NCBI GenBank assembly: GCA_012520255.1
Contig: JAAYOQ010000010.1
Coordinates: forward strand, 1 to 64,000
Source of the DNA: Erysipelotrichia bacterium
GTDB lineage: Bacteria > Bacillota_I > Bacilli_A > Erysipelotrichales > Erysipelotrichaceae
Direction: 5' to 3'
DNA length: 64,000 bases
The position numbers were made by a program, and so were the translations under genes. The stretch's first letter is position 1; the number at the start of each line of letters is the position of its first letter. Shown here piece after piece: positions 10,061 through 20,204 of the stretch. A model generated the notes under the pieces. It saw only the letters and a list, made by a program, of their open reading frames with translations. It made no database searches and was not told where the DNA came from.

Positions 10061-10978
10061 ATGGTAGAATACAGTGATTTAGATTTAAACTTAAAAAGAA
10101 AAGAGGAGTTAGTAAAGAAAGCAAAAAGACTCTCTGAATCAGACAACGTTTTTAATGCGGTCAGAACTGCTTCAAGTTTAAAAAGACAATGGAAAAGATT
10201 CCCAGAGTATGAATCTGGTTTTGAGATGGAATTAAGAGAAGAGTTTGATAAATATCTGGCTCTAATCGAAGCTAAAAAACATGAATTATCTTTAAGTGCA
10301 GCAGAAACAAAAGAAGCTATTATTGAAAAATCAAAAGAAGTTTTAGAAATGAAAAACTTCAGAAAAGCCAGCAAGCTGATGAATGATCTGTTCAATCAGT
10401 GGAGAATAACAGGTTCTGCTGGTAGAGAGCTTGACGATGAACTTTGGGCGCAATATAAAGAAGTCAGAGATACATTCTTTGATAACAGAAGAGAACATTA
10501 TGCAAATTTAGAGATAAAACGTTCAGAAGCTAAAGCAGCTAAAGAAGCTATTATTGTTGAACTTCAAGAATTGGCTACATCTACTGAATGGAAAAAAACA
10601 ACTAAAGCAATTAATGAATTATTAGAGAAATGGAAAGCTGCAGGAAGCGCCGGCAGAAAGAATGATGAAGCATTATGGAAACAATTCTCAGCTGCCAGAA
10701 AGTCTTTCAATCAAGCTAAAAATGCTTACTACGCTGAATTGAAAGCTTCGTTTTCTGATAGAGCTAAAAGAAAAGAAGAACTTATTGCTGAGGCTAAATT
10801 GTGTACAGCACAATGCGACTTCTCTGAAGAAATGATAGAAAGAGTTAAAGGGTTAAGAACTAAATGGAAAGAAGTTGGCTTTTGTGGTGTCAATAGAGAC
10901 AATGAATTATATAGCCAATTTAATGAAGCTGTTAATAATTTCTTCCAAAACTTAAAAGATCATAGAGAATTTATGTAA
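10061..10978 (+). CDS. DUF349 repeat protein
   Basis: This is a 305-residue, highly charged, helical protein made of about four DUF349-like repeats of roughly 70 residues. The repeated core is WK/WR followed by A/TGSAGRxxDxxLWxxF/Y and a downstream helix, best seen near residues 110-150 and 190-225, with related copies at both ends. DUF349 proteins are cytoplasmic; some family members have been linked to stress or ribosome-associated roles in other bacteria, but no firm biochemical function can be given. There is no signal peptide or membrane segment. The start ATG follows AGGTGG. The gene is monocistronic and ends in a terminator shared with the convergent HAD gene. Confidence 0.8.
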   Translation: MVEYSDLDLNLKRKEELVKKAKRLSESDNVFNAVRTASSLKRQWKRFPEYESGFEMELREEFDKYLALIEAKKHELSLSAAETKEAIIEKSKEVLEMKNFRKASKLMNDLFNQWRITGSAGRELDDELWAQYKEVRDTFFDNRREHYANLEIKRSEAKAAKEAIIVELQELATSTEWKKTTKAINELLEKWKAAGSAGRKNDEALWKQFSAARKSFNQAKNAYYAELKASFSDRAKRKEELIAEAKLCTAQCDFSEEMIERVKGLRTKWKEVGFCGVNRDNELYSQFNEAVNNFFQNLKDHREFM

Positions 10979-11003
10979 AAAACGGGTCAAATTCCCGTTT
11001 TTA
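10977..11003. terminator. Bidirectional terminator between the DUF349 gene and the queuosine operon
   Basis: AAAAACGGG (10978-10986) pairs with CCCGTTTTT (10994-11002) across a 7-base loop. It has T runs in both directions and serves both convergent units. It overlaps the stop codon of the HAD gene. Confidence 0.9.
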
Positions 11004-11804
11004 TATTAGTTTGTATTTTCTAAAACAATTATATAGACCATCATCATCGACAGAAGTAGTAATAAAATCAGCTACTTCTTTTAATTCGCTTACAGCATTG
11101 CCCATTGCTACTCCAATACCAGCATGAACTATCATTTCATAGTCATTTAGACTGTCACCTATGGCTATAACTTTTTCCAGTGGATGATTATTTTTATTGA
11201 TAATAAAATCTATTCCTGAAGCTTTGGTATTTTTTTTATAAACAATTTCGCCAGTATATACTCCTGGATACCAGTTATCATAATGACTCATAAACTCAGA
11301 GCCTAATTTCGAAAGCATTATATCTGCCAAATCTTTCTTTAAGGTAAAGAATGATATTTTTGTTATTTCTTCATAATTTCCCTGGAAATTATCAAATGGA
11401 ACAATTATCCCATCAGTAAACATAAAAGCATAAAGTTGTTTTTCCACTTCATTAATGTTATTTGCACAATACAGATAATTTTCTTTTTCTCCTTCCAGCA
11501 TAAAACCTATATCATTACTAAGGAAGTAACTGACAATCGGTTCCATATATTTTTTTGGCATCGGACAAAAATATTCTTTAACACCATCGATAATTATATG
11601 ACTGCCACAGCTGGCCACAATACCATCAATATTCAATTCTAAAAAATTTTTAGTAACTGAAGGTATACTTCTTCCTGTACAGATAAAAACCTTATGACCG
11701 TTTTCTTTAGCCAGATTAATGGCTTCTAATGCTGAATCAGGAATCCTGTTGGTACTATTATCAAGTAATGTTCCATCAATATCGACAAAAACATAATATC
11801 TCAT
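11001..11804 (-). CDS. Cof-type HAD-IIB family phosphatase
   Basis: This is a predicted cytoplasmic sugar-phosphate or cofactor phosphatase of the haloacid dehalogenase superfamily. The 267 residues fit the Cof/IIB branch. Motif I is DIDGTLLD (residues 8-15), motif II is the Thr/Ser in FICTGRS near residue 42, and motif III/IV is the C-terminal IAIGDSLNDYEMI with GIGVAMGNA. The C2-type cap lies between. It overlaps the stop of queH by four bases (ATGA), so it is translationally coupled as the last gene of the tgt-queA-queH unit. Its link to queuosine, if any, is unknown. Confidence 0.88.
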   Translation of the reverse strand: MRYYVFVDIDGTLLDNSTNRIPDSALEAINLAKENGHKVFICTGRSIPSVTKNFLELNIDGIVASCGSHIIIDGVKEYFCPMPKKYMEPIVSYFLSNDIGFMLEGEKENYLYCANNINEVEKQLYAFMFTDGIIVPFDNFQGNYEEITKISFFTLKKDLADIMLSKLGSEFMSHYDNWYPGVYTGEIVYKKNTKASGIDFIINKNNHPLEKVIAIGDSLNDYEMIVHAGIGVAMGNAVSELKEVADFITTSVDDDGLYNCFRKYKLI

Positions 11805-12463
11805 CGTTTGCTCTTCCTTTCTTCTCTTTGAATATAATCATTATATGAATAATAGCAACCACAATACTGCTGACGATAAAGATTATATTTCTTGGCTAAC
11901 TGATCAGTTTTAAAGCTGCCATTTTCCTTTTTAAAATCAGAATAGAAATATTTTACCTTTGGAAACAAACGAGCAATTTTCTGTCCAACTTTATTTAATG
12001 TTTCTGAATCCTTCTGTCTGGAAATTGTCATAACTGTCGTAAAGTAATCAAAGTTATTATCGCTGGCATACTGCATCGCTTCTTTCAGCCGTAAAAAGTA
12101 ACACAATCGACATCTTTTCCCTTTTTCTGGTTCATTAGCCAAAGGCTCAAGTTTCTGATGATATTTTTCACCCTCAAAATCAGTTTTAATAATTTTTATC
12201 TTTGTCTTATTATTTTTATTGTATTCATCAATAAGTCTGACCAATTCATCAAAGCGACGATCATACTCCTGTTTCGGGTAAATATTATCATTATTGTAGT
12301 AAAGAGTTAAATCAAAATATTCGCTTAAATACAGCGAAACATAACTGGCACACACTCCACAACAAACATGCATCAGTAAAGAAGGTTTACTTTCTAAACC
12401 TTTTATTTCTTTTAAGGTCTGCTGTTGCAAATTAAAATATTTTCTTTTTTCCTGTTGTTTCAT
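11801..12463 (-). CDS. queH: Epoxyqueuosine reductase QueH
   Basis: It performs the last step of queuosine synthesis, reducing epoxyqueuosine in tRNA to queuosine, and is the non-homologous replacement for QueG. The 220-residue product shows the family motifs: CCGVCASYV near residue 34, the RRFDE region, RCRLCYFLRL near residue 115, SRQKD, and the C-terminal QYCGCYYS. The paired cysteines hold an iron-sulfur cluster and a second metal in the family. The ATG at 12463, two bases after the queA stop, is preferred over an in-frame TTG six bases upstream. The neighbours queA and tgt confirm the role. Confidence 0.92.
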   Translation of the reverse strand: MKQQEKRKYFNLQQQTLKEIKGLESKPSLLMHVCCGVCASYVSLYLSEYFDLTLYYNNDNIYPKQEYDRRFDELVRLIDEYNKNNKTKIKIIKTDFEGEKYHQKLEPLANEPEKGKRCRLCYFLRLKEAMQYASDNNFDYFTTVMTISRQKDSETLNKVGQKIARLFPKVKYFYSDFKKENGSFKTDQLAKKYNLYRQQYCGCYYSYNDYIQREERKSKR

Positions 12464-12465
12464 AA

Positions 12466-13509
12466 TCAATAAATAAACATACTATCGCCAAAAGAGAAAA
12501 AACGATATTTTTCTTCAATAGCATGACTGTATGCTTCAAAAATTAAATCCTTTCCCCCAAAGGCACTAATCATCATAATCAACGTTGATTTTGGCAAATG
12601 AAAATTGGTGATAATCGCATCTGTCGCTTTAAATTTATAACCTGGATAGATGAAGATATCCGTGCTTCCAGTACACTCCTTAAAACAGCCATATCGGTTG
12701 TAAACAGTTTCAATGGTTCTGACCGATGTTGTGCCAACAGCGATAATTCTTTGCCCGTTTTCTTTAGCCTTATTTAACAGTTTTGCTGTCTGTTCAGACA
12801 TCTGATAATACTCACTATGCATTATATGCTCATCAACATTATCCGCACTCACCGGTTTAAATGTTCCCAACCCAATATGTAAAGTCAAATCTGCAAACTT
12901 ACAACCTTTGGCTTTAATTTTTTCAATCAGTTCTTCTGTAAAGTGCAATCCGGCTGTTGGAACTGCTGCACTTCCCTCTATCCTGCTGTAGACTGTCTGA
13001 TATCTTTCCCTGTCTTCCAATTTTTCTTTGATATATGGAGGCAAAGGCATATTGCCTGATTCATCTAAGACTTCCATAAAAATACCTTCATATATCATTT
13101 CAAAATGGCGAATCCCCATTTCTTTTACTTTTATACAACGGGCCTTAAGCTGTCCTTGACCAAAACTGATAATCGTATTGAGTTTAACAATTTTGGCATT
13201 ACCAACCAGTGTCTCCCAAATATTGTTTCCCAAATCTCTTAAAAGTAAAACCTCACAATGACCATCCTTTTGGGTATTGTTGTCTGTAGCCTTCTTAATT
13301 CCAAATAATCTGGCAGGGATTACTCTGGTATTATTTCTGACAATAATATCATCTGTTCTTAGAAAATCTAAAATATCACTGAAATGATAATCACGGTATG
13401 TTTTTTCAGCCTTATCAACTACTAGCATTCTAGAACTACTTCGATCTTCTAAAGGAGTCTGGGCTATTAAAGCTTTGGGTAAATAAAAATCAAAATCATT
13501 CGTTTTCAT
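12466..13509 (-). CDS. queA: S-adenosylmethionine:tRNA ribosyltransferase-isomerase
   Basis: QueA transfers and rearranges the ribose of SAM onto preQ1-modified tRNA to form epoxyqueuosine. The 347-residue length matches the family. Characteristic blocks are [22 protein letters not shown] at the start, the [14 protein letters not shown] strand, [24 protein letters not shown] in the middle, and [10 protein letters not shown] plus [19 protein letters not shown] near the end. It starts one base after the tgt stop and ends two bases before the queH ATG, so the three genes form one message. Confidence 0.97.
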   Translation of the reverse strand: MKTNDFDFYLPKALIAQTPLEDRSSSRMLVVDKAEKTYRDYHFSDILDFLRTDDIIVRNNTRVIPARLFGIKKATDNNTQKDGHCEVLLLRDLGNNIWETLVGNAKIVKLNTIISFGQGQLKARCIKVKEMGIRHFEMIYEGIFMEVLDESGNMPLPPYIKEKLEDRERYQTVYSRIEGSAAVPTAGLHFTEELIEKIKAKGCKFADLTLHIGLGTFKPVSADNVDEHIMHSEYYQMSEQTAKLLNKAKENGQRIIAVGTTSVRTIETVYNRYGCFKECTGSTDIFIYPGYKFKATDAIITNFHLPKSTLIMMISAFGGKDLIFEAYSHAIEEKYRFFSFGDSMFIY

Positions 13510-13510
13510 C

Positions 13511-14677
<1,167 letters not shown>

Positions 14678-14719
14678 CTACTAATATTATCATAATTTGA
14701 TAAATTAAGTTAGGATTAT

Positions 14720-14732
14720 CGAGCATTGCTCG
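14720..14732. promoter_or_regulatory. Perfect 13-bp inverted repeat between tgt and the 14773 gene
   Basis: CGAGCA-T-TGCTCG lies in the divergent intergenic region, 41 bp before the 14773 start codon and 64 bp from tgt. It is GC-rich against an AT-rich background. It could be an operator or a small hairpin; nothing further supports either. Confidence 0.35.
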
Positions 14733-14772
14733 CCATTATATTTAGTGTAATGATTTAAAGGAGGTAGAAAGT

Positions 14773-15165
14773 ATGAAAAACACTAACTCTAGCATTTTGC
14801 TAATTATCAAAAAATTAGAAAGGTATCAGAAACAGGGATACATGGACGGTTTTGAAATCGGTGAAATTATTGAAGAAATTCGTAAAGCCTATACCGAAGA
14901 AAATCAGTATCGCTTAAACAGGATGATGGAAGATGTTACTCAGTATTTAACAGGCTTATCAGAGGAAACATTGATTTTTGAAGATTATGTTAAAACTAAC
15001 ATTGATACTGTTGCTAAAATTATCAATAGAAGCGTTAGAACAGTTTATCGAAAACTGCAAGATAATAGTTTTTCGTTAATTGAACGTCAACTGATTAATA
15101 AGGAAATCCAAAATGCTAACAATCACGACATTAATGAGTATTTGTCAAAATTGTCAAATGACTAA
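14773..15165 (+). CDS. Unknown protein with helix-turn-helix-like segment
   Basis: A 130-residue soluble protein that is not recognised. Residues 75-98 (VKTNIDTVAKIINRSVRTVYRKLQ) have the pattern of a helix-turn-helix, with the NRSVRTVYRKL stretch as a possible recognition helix. The N-terminal 70 residues are charged and helical. The start follows AAAGGAGGTAG, a strong ribosome site. Its 3' end overlaps the next gene, so the two are probably co-translated. A regulatory role for the pair is a guess from the helix-turn-helix appearance only. Confidence 0.6.
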   Translation: MKNTNSSILLIIKKLERYQKQGYMDGFEIGEIIEEIRKAYTEENQYRLNRMMEDVTQYLTGLSEETLIFEDYVKTNIDTVAKIINRSVRTVYRKLQDNSFSLIERQLINKEIQNANNHDINEYLSKLSND

Positions 15166-15556
15166 AAAACAAAGACTGCTTCAAATTTTAGATTTTTTAA
15201 AAAAAGAAGGTTTCTACTACATTGATGGGAAGTTATTTTTGTCTGAAAACAATAACCTGTATCAGAAGTTGAATTATACAACATCAGTAATTAAAATTAC
15301 TTCAGATAATAAAAAAGTCGATAAAACCTGTAAATTTGTTTTGGATCTGATTGAACATGAAAATGCGATTAAAAAAATAATCAGCAGCATCAACTCCATT
15401 ATCTTAGAAGAAGACCGAAGGATTTTTATCGATCGCTATCTCTTCGATTTAACAATTCAAGAGATAATGAGAAAAAATTATATCTCTCAAAAGACATATT
15501 ATAACTCTATCAGAAGCAGCACAATTCATCTTTATAGAACATTTTTGATAAACTGA
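15113..15556 (+). CDS. Unknown protein with sigma-region-4-like C terminus
   Basis: A 147-residue soluble protein that is not recognised. The C-terminal 50 residues (EEDRRIFIDRYLFDLTIQEIMRK... YISQKTYYNSIRSS) follow the layout of sigma region 4 or phage ArpU-type proteins: a helix, then a helix-turn-helix ending in TYYNS. The start is ambiguous. The ATG at 15113 has an AAGGA site 8 bases upstream but overlaps the previous gene by 53 bases; the ATG at 15158 overlaps it by only 8. Either way translation is coupled to the upstream gene. Confidence 0.6.
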   Translation: MLTITTLMSICQNCQMTKKQRLLQILDFLKKEGFYYIDGKLFLSENNNLYQKLNYTTSVIKITSDNKKVDKTCKFVLDLIEHENAIKKIISSINSIILEEDRRIFIDRYLFDLTIQEIMRKNYISQKTYYNSIRSSTIHLYRTFLIN

Positions 15557-15616
15557 TTAGAATAACAATTATCTTTGCTGGTAGATATTTTATAAATAAA
15601 CCATTATAATTGAAAC

Positions 15617-15994
15617 ATGAAAAAAATTAATTATATGCTCTTGCAGCTATTGCTATCAATTTTATTAATAACCGTAGGATTGCTAATCCACTATTTAGGA
15701 GAAAACACGGTTGAAGGTGTTTCTTTGATATTATTGACGGTTCCAGGAATTGTAATATTTTTAAGTTTTTTTGTCGAATTTTTCAAACTGAAAAAGGATC
15801 TCCATTGCATCCCTATTTATTTCATATTAATTATTGGTTTAGATTTATATATCTATAACAAATTTAATATTTCCCTAAGCACAAAATTAGCTTGGATATT
15901 ATTTGTAGTGGTAGCTATAATAACAACCCTGATCAGTTTTTTGTTCCATATTGTTTATCAGACATTAACTCCAACTTCTAAAAAAGAAAACTAA
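15617..15994 (+). CDS. Small four-helix membrane protein of unknown function
   Basis: A 125-residue protein with four hydrophobic segments (about residues 7-27, 35-55, 64-82 and 89-112) and a short charged tail ending in KKEN. No known family or motif was recognised. The start codon has no strong ribosome site. It lies 60 bp after the 15113 gene and just ahead of a terminator, and could be the last gene of that unit. Confidence 0.6.
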   Translation: MKKINYMLLQLLLSILLITVGLLIHYLGENTVEGVSLILLTVPGIVIFLSFFVEFFKLKKDLHCIPIYFILIIGLDLYIYNKFNISLSTKLAWILFVVVAIITTLISFLFHIVYQTLTPTSKKEN

Positions 15995-16023
15995 AACCCA
16001 GTGTTAACCCCTGGGTTTTCTTT
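15993..16023 (+). terminator. Rho-independent terminator
   Basis: AAAACCCAG (15993-16001) pairs with CTGGGTTTT (16011-16019), followed by CTTTT. It ends the unit of unknown genes before tRNA-Asn. Confidence 0.88.
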
Positions 16024-16027
16024 TAGA

Positions 16028-16103
16028 TGGCGCCTAATACAGGACTTGAACCTGTGACAAACCGGTTAACAGCCGGTTGCTCTACCGACTGAGCTAATTA
16101 GGC
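16028..16103 (-). tRNA. tRNA-Asn (anticodon GUU)
   Basis: The minus strand folds as a cloverleaf: acceptor GCCTAAT with ATTAGGC, anticodon loop CTGTTAA (GUU), T arm with GGTTCAAGTCC, discriminator G and encoded CCA. Asn-GUU tRNA is one of the four substrates of the Tgt encoded 1.4 kb away. Confidence 0.97.
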
Positions 16104-16397
16104 AGCATAAATATCCTAACATAGTAGGAATACAAAAGCAAGATATAATTTTAAAAACATCTTAAAAATACTGCTGCTGACTCAGCTGTAATTTAAATAC
16201 ATTTTTTATCCTGATTGACAAAAATTAACACCCTTTTACTTCTGGTGTGATACACTAAGACTGTAATCTATTTTAAAAAAAGATTATAATTATTTTACAA
16301 ACTTACAATAAAATAAGTTGTTTAATAACTGAAATAAACTTGCTGATAATTTAATATTATTACAGAAAAGTTAAAACTATGAACCAGGAGGCAAATT
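16104..16397. other. Intergenic region upstream of galE
   Basis: 294 bp without a gene. A TGTGATACACT stretch near 16246-16257 resembles an extended -10 box, and a TTGACA occurs near 16215 but with a spacing too long to pair with it. No riboswitch was recognised. Confidence 0.4.
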
Positions 16398-17411
16398 ATG
16401 AGTAAAGTTCTATTAACCGGAGGAATGGGTTTTATTGGTTCCCATACTGCTGTCTCACTAATTGAAAATGGTTACGATGTTGTAATTGTTGATAATTTAG
16501 TGAATTCAGAAGAAGATGTTGTACATCGATTAGAAAAATTCAAAAATGTCACTATTCCTTTTTACAACGGAGATTGTCGTGATGAAAATCTATTGGATAA
16601 AATATTTAATGAGCATGACATTGAAATTGTTATTCACTTTGCAGGATTGAAAGCTGTTGGAGAATCGGTAAGTTTACCTTTAGAATATTATGAAAACAAT
16701 TTAAACGCGACTATCAGCTTATTGAAATCAATGCTGAAAAACAAAGTGCATAAACTGGTGTTTTCCAGCAGTGCTACTGTATATGATGAAGATAATCCAG
16801 ATGAAAGAGTAGAAGGATATAAGCTGGGGTGCACCAATCCATATGGATGGACTAAGTTTATGTGCGAACAAATTATCAGAGATACCTGTCATGCAAACAG
16901 TCAGCTTAATGCCATTTCACTAAGATATTTCAATCCGGTTGGAGCACATCCTTCAGGAATTATAGGTGAAAATCCAAAGGGTGTTCCTAATAATTTAATG
17001 CCTTATATTCAGCAGGTAGCTACAGGTGTCCGAGATTATTTAAGAGTTTATGGTAATGATTATGACACTGTAGATGGCACTGGTGTCAGAGACTATATTC
17101 ACGTTTGTGATTTGGCTGATGCTCATGTTGCTGCCAGCAAATATCTACAGAACAATAAAGGTTGTTTAGAAATTAATATTGGTACAGGAAAAGGTGCTTC
17201 GGTTTTAGAAATGGTTGAAGCTTTCGAAAAAGCTAATAAAATTAAAATCCCTTACAAAATTGAAGCACGAAGACCAGGTGATGTGGCTATCAACTATGCC
17301 AACGCTAATAAAGCTTACAAATTACTGGGCTGGAAAGCAACTAGAACATTAGAAGATATGTGTAAAGATGCTTATAATTGGCAATGTAATTTACAAAAAA
17401 AACATAATTAG
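16398..17411 (+). CDS. galE: UDP-glucose 4-epimerase
   Basis: GalE interconverts UDP-glucose and UDP-galactose with bound NAD. This 337-residue short-chain dehydrogenase-type enzyme has the Rossmann motif GGMGFIGSHT at residues 8-17, the SSSATVYD strand carrying the catalytic Ser, and YGWTK with the catalytic Tyr-x3-Lys. NPVGAHPSGIIGENP and RPGDVAINYAN are family-typical. The start follows AGGAGG. No other Leloir gene is adjacent, so it probably supplies UDP-galactose for envelope polymers as well as sugar use. Confidence 0.96.
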   Translation: MSKVLLTGGMGFIGSHTAVSLIENGYDVVIVDNLVNSEEDVVHRLEKFKNVTIPFYNGDCRDENLLDKIFNEHDIEIVIHFAGLKAVGESVSLPLEYYENNLNATISLLKSMLKNKVHKLVFSSSATVYDEDNPDERVEGYKLGCTNPYGWTKFMCEQIIRDTCHANSQLNAISLRYFNPVGAHPSGIIGENPKGVPNNLMPYIQQVATGVRDYLRVYGNDYDTVDGTGVRDYIHVCDLADAHVAASKYLQNNKGCLEINIGTGKGASVLEMVEAFEKANKIKIPYKIEARRPGDVAINYANANKAYKLLGWKATRTLEDMCKDAYNWQCNLQKKHN

Positions 17412-17473
17412 TGTATAATTATTTTAGTGAAAAGACATATGAAAATATGTTCTTAAATATAGGAGGATGACAA

Positions 17474-17656
17474 ATGTTTAAATTTAAAAAATTTATCGGA
17501 GCTACAGTTATTGGTGCAGCATTAGCGGCTATCGGAATTAAAGTTGTTAAAGATGTATTAAATGCTGACGAAGAAGAAAAAAATATCATTGATTTAGAAA
17601 AAGAAGCATGTGTAAAACCTGAAGAACCATGCGAAGAAACACACGTTGAAGAATAA
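17474..17656 (+). CDS. Small single-span protein with acidic, Cys-containing tail
   Basis: A 60-residue product that is not recognised. A basic start (MFKFKKF) is followed by one hydrophobic segment (about residues 8-28), then a very acidic tail with two cysteines (EACVKPEEPCEE). An AGGAGG site 7 bases before the ATG and a strong terminator 22 bp after the stop make it a convincing real gene. It probably has an N-terminal membrane anchor with an acidic domain; topology and role are unknown. Confidence 0.7.
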   Translation: MFKFKKFIGATVIGAALAAIGIKVVKDVLNADEEEKNIIDLEKEACVKPEEPCEETHVEE

Positions 17657-17677
17657 TAATTGATAACGTTGTACTTT

Positions 17678-17707
17678 AAAGCACAGATATGATTTGTGCT
17701 TTTTTTA
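17678..17707 (+). terminator. Rho-independent terminator of the small 17474 gene
   Basis: AAAGCACA (17678-17685) pairs with TGTGCTTT (17695-17702), followed by a T7 run. Confidence 0.88.
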
Positions 17708-17731
17708 TTGTCATTTTTTAAAAACAGGACC

Positions 17732-17908
17732 TTAATCCTGTTTATCTTCTTTTTCATATATTTCATTATCTATTTTAAGTTTTATATTAACTGGGCAATT
17801 GCTACAATCACCCGTGCAACCTATACACTTACTCTTTCTGCTATGTTTAAGTGCCAATATAAATATAACCAGTACGACTGCTATCAAAACATAATCTATA
17901 AAATTCAT
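17732..17908 (-). CDS. FeoB-associated Cys-rich membrane protein
   Basis: A 58-residue protein with an N-terminal membrane span (FIDYVLIAVVLVIFILAL) followed by a cysteine cluster, CIGCTGDCSNCP, and a charged tail. This is the layout of the small Cys-rich proteins found after feoB in many Firmicutes; a FeoC-like or iron-handling role is assumed but unproven. The ATG at 17908 overlaps the feoB stop by four bases, and is favoured over longer in-frame starts inside feoB. It is the last gene of the first feo operon. Confidence 0.85.
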   Translation of the reverse strand: MNFIDYVLIAVVLVIFILALKHSRKSKCIGCTGDCSNCPVNIKLKIDNEIYEKEDKQD

Positions 17909-19887
17909 ATAAATACCCCTGCTATCTGATAGACCGTAAATGCCACAACCCAAGCCACAGCGATTTGAAAGATGACAATTCCAATTGTCTTTACTGCTGA
18001 TCCCATTTCACGTCTGATTGCAGCTATTGCTGCAAAACATGGAGTATATAATAGAGTAAAAGTTAAAAATGACAGTGCACTTGCAGTGGTTAGTAGCGTT
18101 GTAATACCTGTTGGAATTAATACCTCTAAAGTTGAAACTACCGTTTCTTTGGCAATCAGCCCGGTAACTAAGGCCGTTACAAAACGATAATCGCCAAAAC
18201 CTAATGGTTTAAATATTGGTTCCATCAGCTTTCCAAGTGATCCTAAAATTGATAAACTGGCATCTTCAACAACGTTGAATCTCAAATCAAATGATTGTAA
18301 AAACCAAACTAAAATTGTCGCTGATACAATAATTGTAAATGCTCTTTGGATAAAATCTTTAGCTTTATCCCACATCAGCAGGATAACTGATTTGATACCT
18401 GGTAAACGATAGTTTGGCATTTCCATTACAAATGGTATCGGATTTCCTTTAAAGGCAATTTTATTAAAAATGGTTGAAATAATTACAGCTGTTATAATCC
18501 CGCCAAAATACAACCCTGTCATTATTAATGCTTTATGCTCAACGAAGAAATAATCTGTAAAAAAAGCATAAATTGGGATTTTAGCAGTACAGCTCATAAA
18601 AGGCACTAATAAAATTGTTAACTTTCTATCTCTTTCAGAAGGTAATGTTCTGGTTGCCATAACTGCTGGAACAGTACATCCAAAACCAATTAGAAAGGGC
18701 ACAATACTTTTTCCAGATAAACCTATCTTTCTTAGAAGCTTATCCATTACAAAGGCAATTCTTGCCATATATCCTGTATCTTCCAAAATTGAAAGGAAAA
18801 AGAACAATATAAGAATCAATGGTAAAAATGATAAAACAGATCCAACTCCTGCCAGTATCCCATCAACAATTAACGACTTAACAATCTCATTAATGCCATA
18901 GTCAGTCAAAAATGCATTTACTATATCAATTCCACTATCAATAATAATTTCAAAATTATCTGCCAAAAATGTACCTAATGGTCCAAAAGTAATCCAGAAA
19001 ATGGTTGTAATTATAATCGCAAAGATAGGAATTGCGAAATATTTGTGTGTCAATATTTTATCAATATTAACGCTTCTTGTTCGTTCTTTACTTTTTTCAG
19101 GTTTTGAAACAGCCTGATTACATACATTTTCAATAAACTTATAACGCATATCAGCAATAGCTGCTTCACAGTCTAAACCTCTTTCGTTTTCCATTTCTTC
19201 AACATGACTTTTAATTATTTCAATTTTATTTTCATCAAGTTTTAATAAATCCATTATATTCTGATCATCTAAAATGATTTGCATTGTCGCATACCTGGCT
19301 GAAACATCAGCTTCATCAGCATGATCTTCGACAATATGACTAATCGCATGAATACATCTGTGAACTGGACCAGGCTTACAGAAATCATATATTTTTGGAA
19401 TTCTTTTCTTTTTAGCTGTTTCTTCAACGACTCTGATCAGTTCTGAAATACCTTCTTCTTTTATTGCACTGATTGGAACTACTGGCACTCCCAAAAGATC
19501 AGAAAGTAATTCGATATTAATCGAACCATTATTGGCTCTTACTTCATCCATCATATTAAGAGCTACAACAGTTGGTTTTCTAAGTTCTAACAATTGTAAA
19601 GTAAGATACAGATTCCTTTCAATATTCATTGCATCAACAATATTGATAATTGCATCAGGATTATTTTTTAATATGAAATCTCTTGTGATAATTTCTTCAT
19701 TTGAATATGGTCTGATGGAATAAATTCCTGGTAAATCAACTACCTGATAGTTTGTACCTTTTATTATTCCATACTTTTGTTCAACAGTAACACCTGGAAA
19801 ATTTCCAACATGTTGATTTGAACCTGTTAAAGCATTAAAAAGAGTTGTTTTACCACTATTCTGATTTCCAACTAAAGCATAAATCAT
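17905..19887 (-). CDS. feoB: Ferrous iron transporter FeoB (copy 1)
   Basis: FeoB moves Fe2+ across the inner membrane. The 660-residue protein has an N-terminal G domain (G1 GNQNSGKTT at residues 7-15, G3 VDLPGIYS, G4 NMMDE), a helical GDI-like spacer to about residue 235, then the membrane part. That part carries the two Gate motifs (IPFLIGFGCTVPAVMATRTL near 395 and the later YTPCFAAIAAIRREMG), whose cysteines are implicated in iron passage. It starts one base after feoA and is followed by a Cys-rich protein. An 18-bp palindromic operator sits in the operon promoter, so iron-responsive repression is likely. Confidence 0.96.
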   Translation of the reverse strand: MIYALVGNQNSGKTTLFNALTGSNQHVGNFPGVTVEQKYGIIKGTNYQVVDLPGIYSIRPYSNEEIITRDFILKNNPDAIINIVDAMNIERNLYLTLQLLELRKPTVVALNMMDEVRANNGSINIELLSDLLGVPVVPISAIKEEGISELIRVVEETAKKKRIPKIYDFCKPGPVHRCIHAISHIVEDHADEADVSARYATMQIILDDQNIMDLLKLDENKIEIIKSHVEEMENERGLDCEAAIADMRYKFIENVCNQAVSKPEKSKERTRSVNIDKILTHKYFAIPIFAIIITTIFWITFGPLGTFLADNFEIIIDSGIDIVNAFLTDYGINEIVKSLIVDGILAGVGSVLSFLPLILILFFFLSILEDTGYMARIAFVMDKLLRKIGLSGKSIVPFLIGFGCTVPAVMATRTLPSERDRKLTILLVPFMSCTAKIPIYAFFTDYFFVEHKALIMTGLYFGGIITAVIISTIFNKIAFKGNPIPFVMEMPNYRLPGIKSVILLMWDKAKDFIQRAFTIIVSATILVWFLQSFDLRFNVVEDASLSILGSLGKLMEPIFKPLGFGDYRFVTALVTGLIAKETVVSTLEVLIPTGITTLLTTASALSFLTFTLLYTPCFAAIAAIRREMGSAVKTIGIVIFQIAVAWVVAFTVYQIAGVFI

Positions 19888-19888
19888 A

Positions 19889-20116
19889 CTACTCTACCTC
19901 TTGCACTTCAATTAATTGTGCTTCTTCTAATCTGATAGTTAAGACATAACTTCTTAAAGTAATTTCAATTGGATCTTTTAATGGCGCAGTTTTAACAACT
20001 TCAACTACTGTTTCAGGAATTAAACCCATTTCCAATAATCTGCATCTTAAAACCCCATTACCATTTACTTTGGTAATAATAGCAGGCTTACCGATTTCTA
20101 ATTGGTCTAGTGTCAT
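19889..20116 (-). CDS. feoA: FeoA domain protein (copy 1)
   Basis: A 75-residue SH3-like cytoplasmic partner of FeoB. The pattern MTLDQLEIGKPAIITKVNGNGVLRCRLLEMGLIPE...VEVVKTAPLKDPIEITLRSYVLTIRLEEA is typical of FeoA, including the RLLEMGL helix. It is the first gene of the operon and has an AAGAAGG ribosome site. Its promoter is fully covered by a repressor-type palindrome (20153-20170). Confidence 0.95.
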   Translation of the reverse strand: MTLDQLEIGKPAIITKVNGNGVLRCRLLEMGLIPETVVEVVKTAPLKDPIEITLRSYVLTIRLEEAQLIEVQEVE

Positions 20117-20147
20117 AAATGAACCTTCTTTCTGATTCTAGAAAATA

Positions 20148-20176
20148 ATTATAGTTAGCATAAACTAACTTGTCAA
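20148..20176 (-). promoter_or_regulatory. feoA1 promoter with embedded AGTTAG-N6-CTAACT operator
   Basis: On the minus strand TTGACA (20176-20171) and TATAAT (20153-20148) are 17 bp apart. The spacer is almost exactly the palindrome AGTTAG-CATAAA-CTAACT (plus strand, 20153-20170). A bound repressor would block RNA polymerase directly. The same palindrome occurs twice at the second feo operon. It resembles DtxR/IdeR-family boxes; the regulator is not in the window. Confidence 0.8.
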
Positions 20177-20204
20177 TGTTTTTTCACTAAATTCATCTTT
20201 ATGT

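Noticed and set aside
16215-16260. Consensus TTGACA promoter for galE
   Set aside because: The nearest -10-like box is about 30 bp away, too far for a sigma-A promoter.
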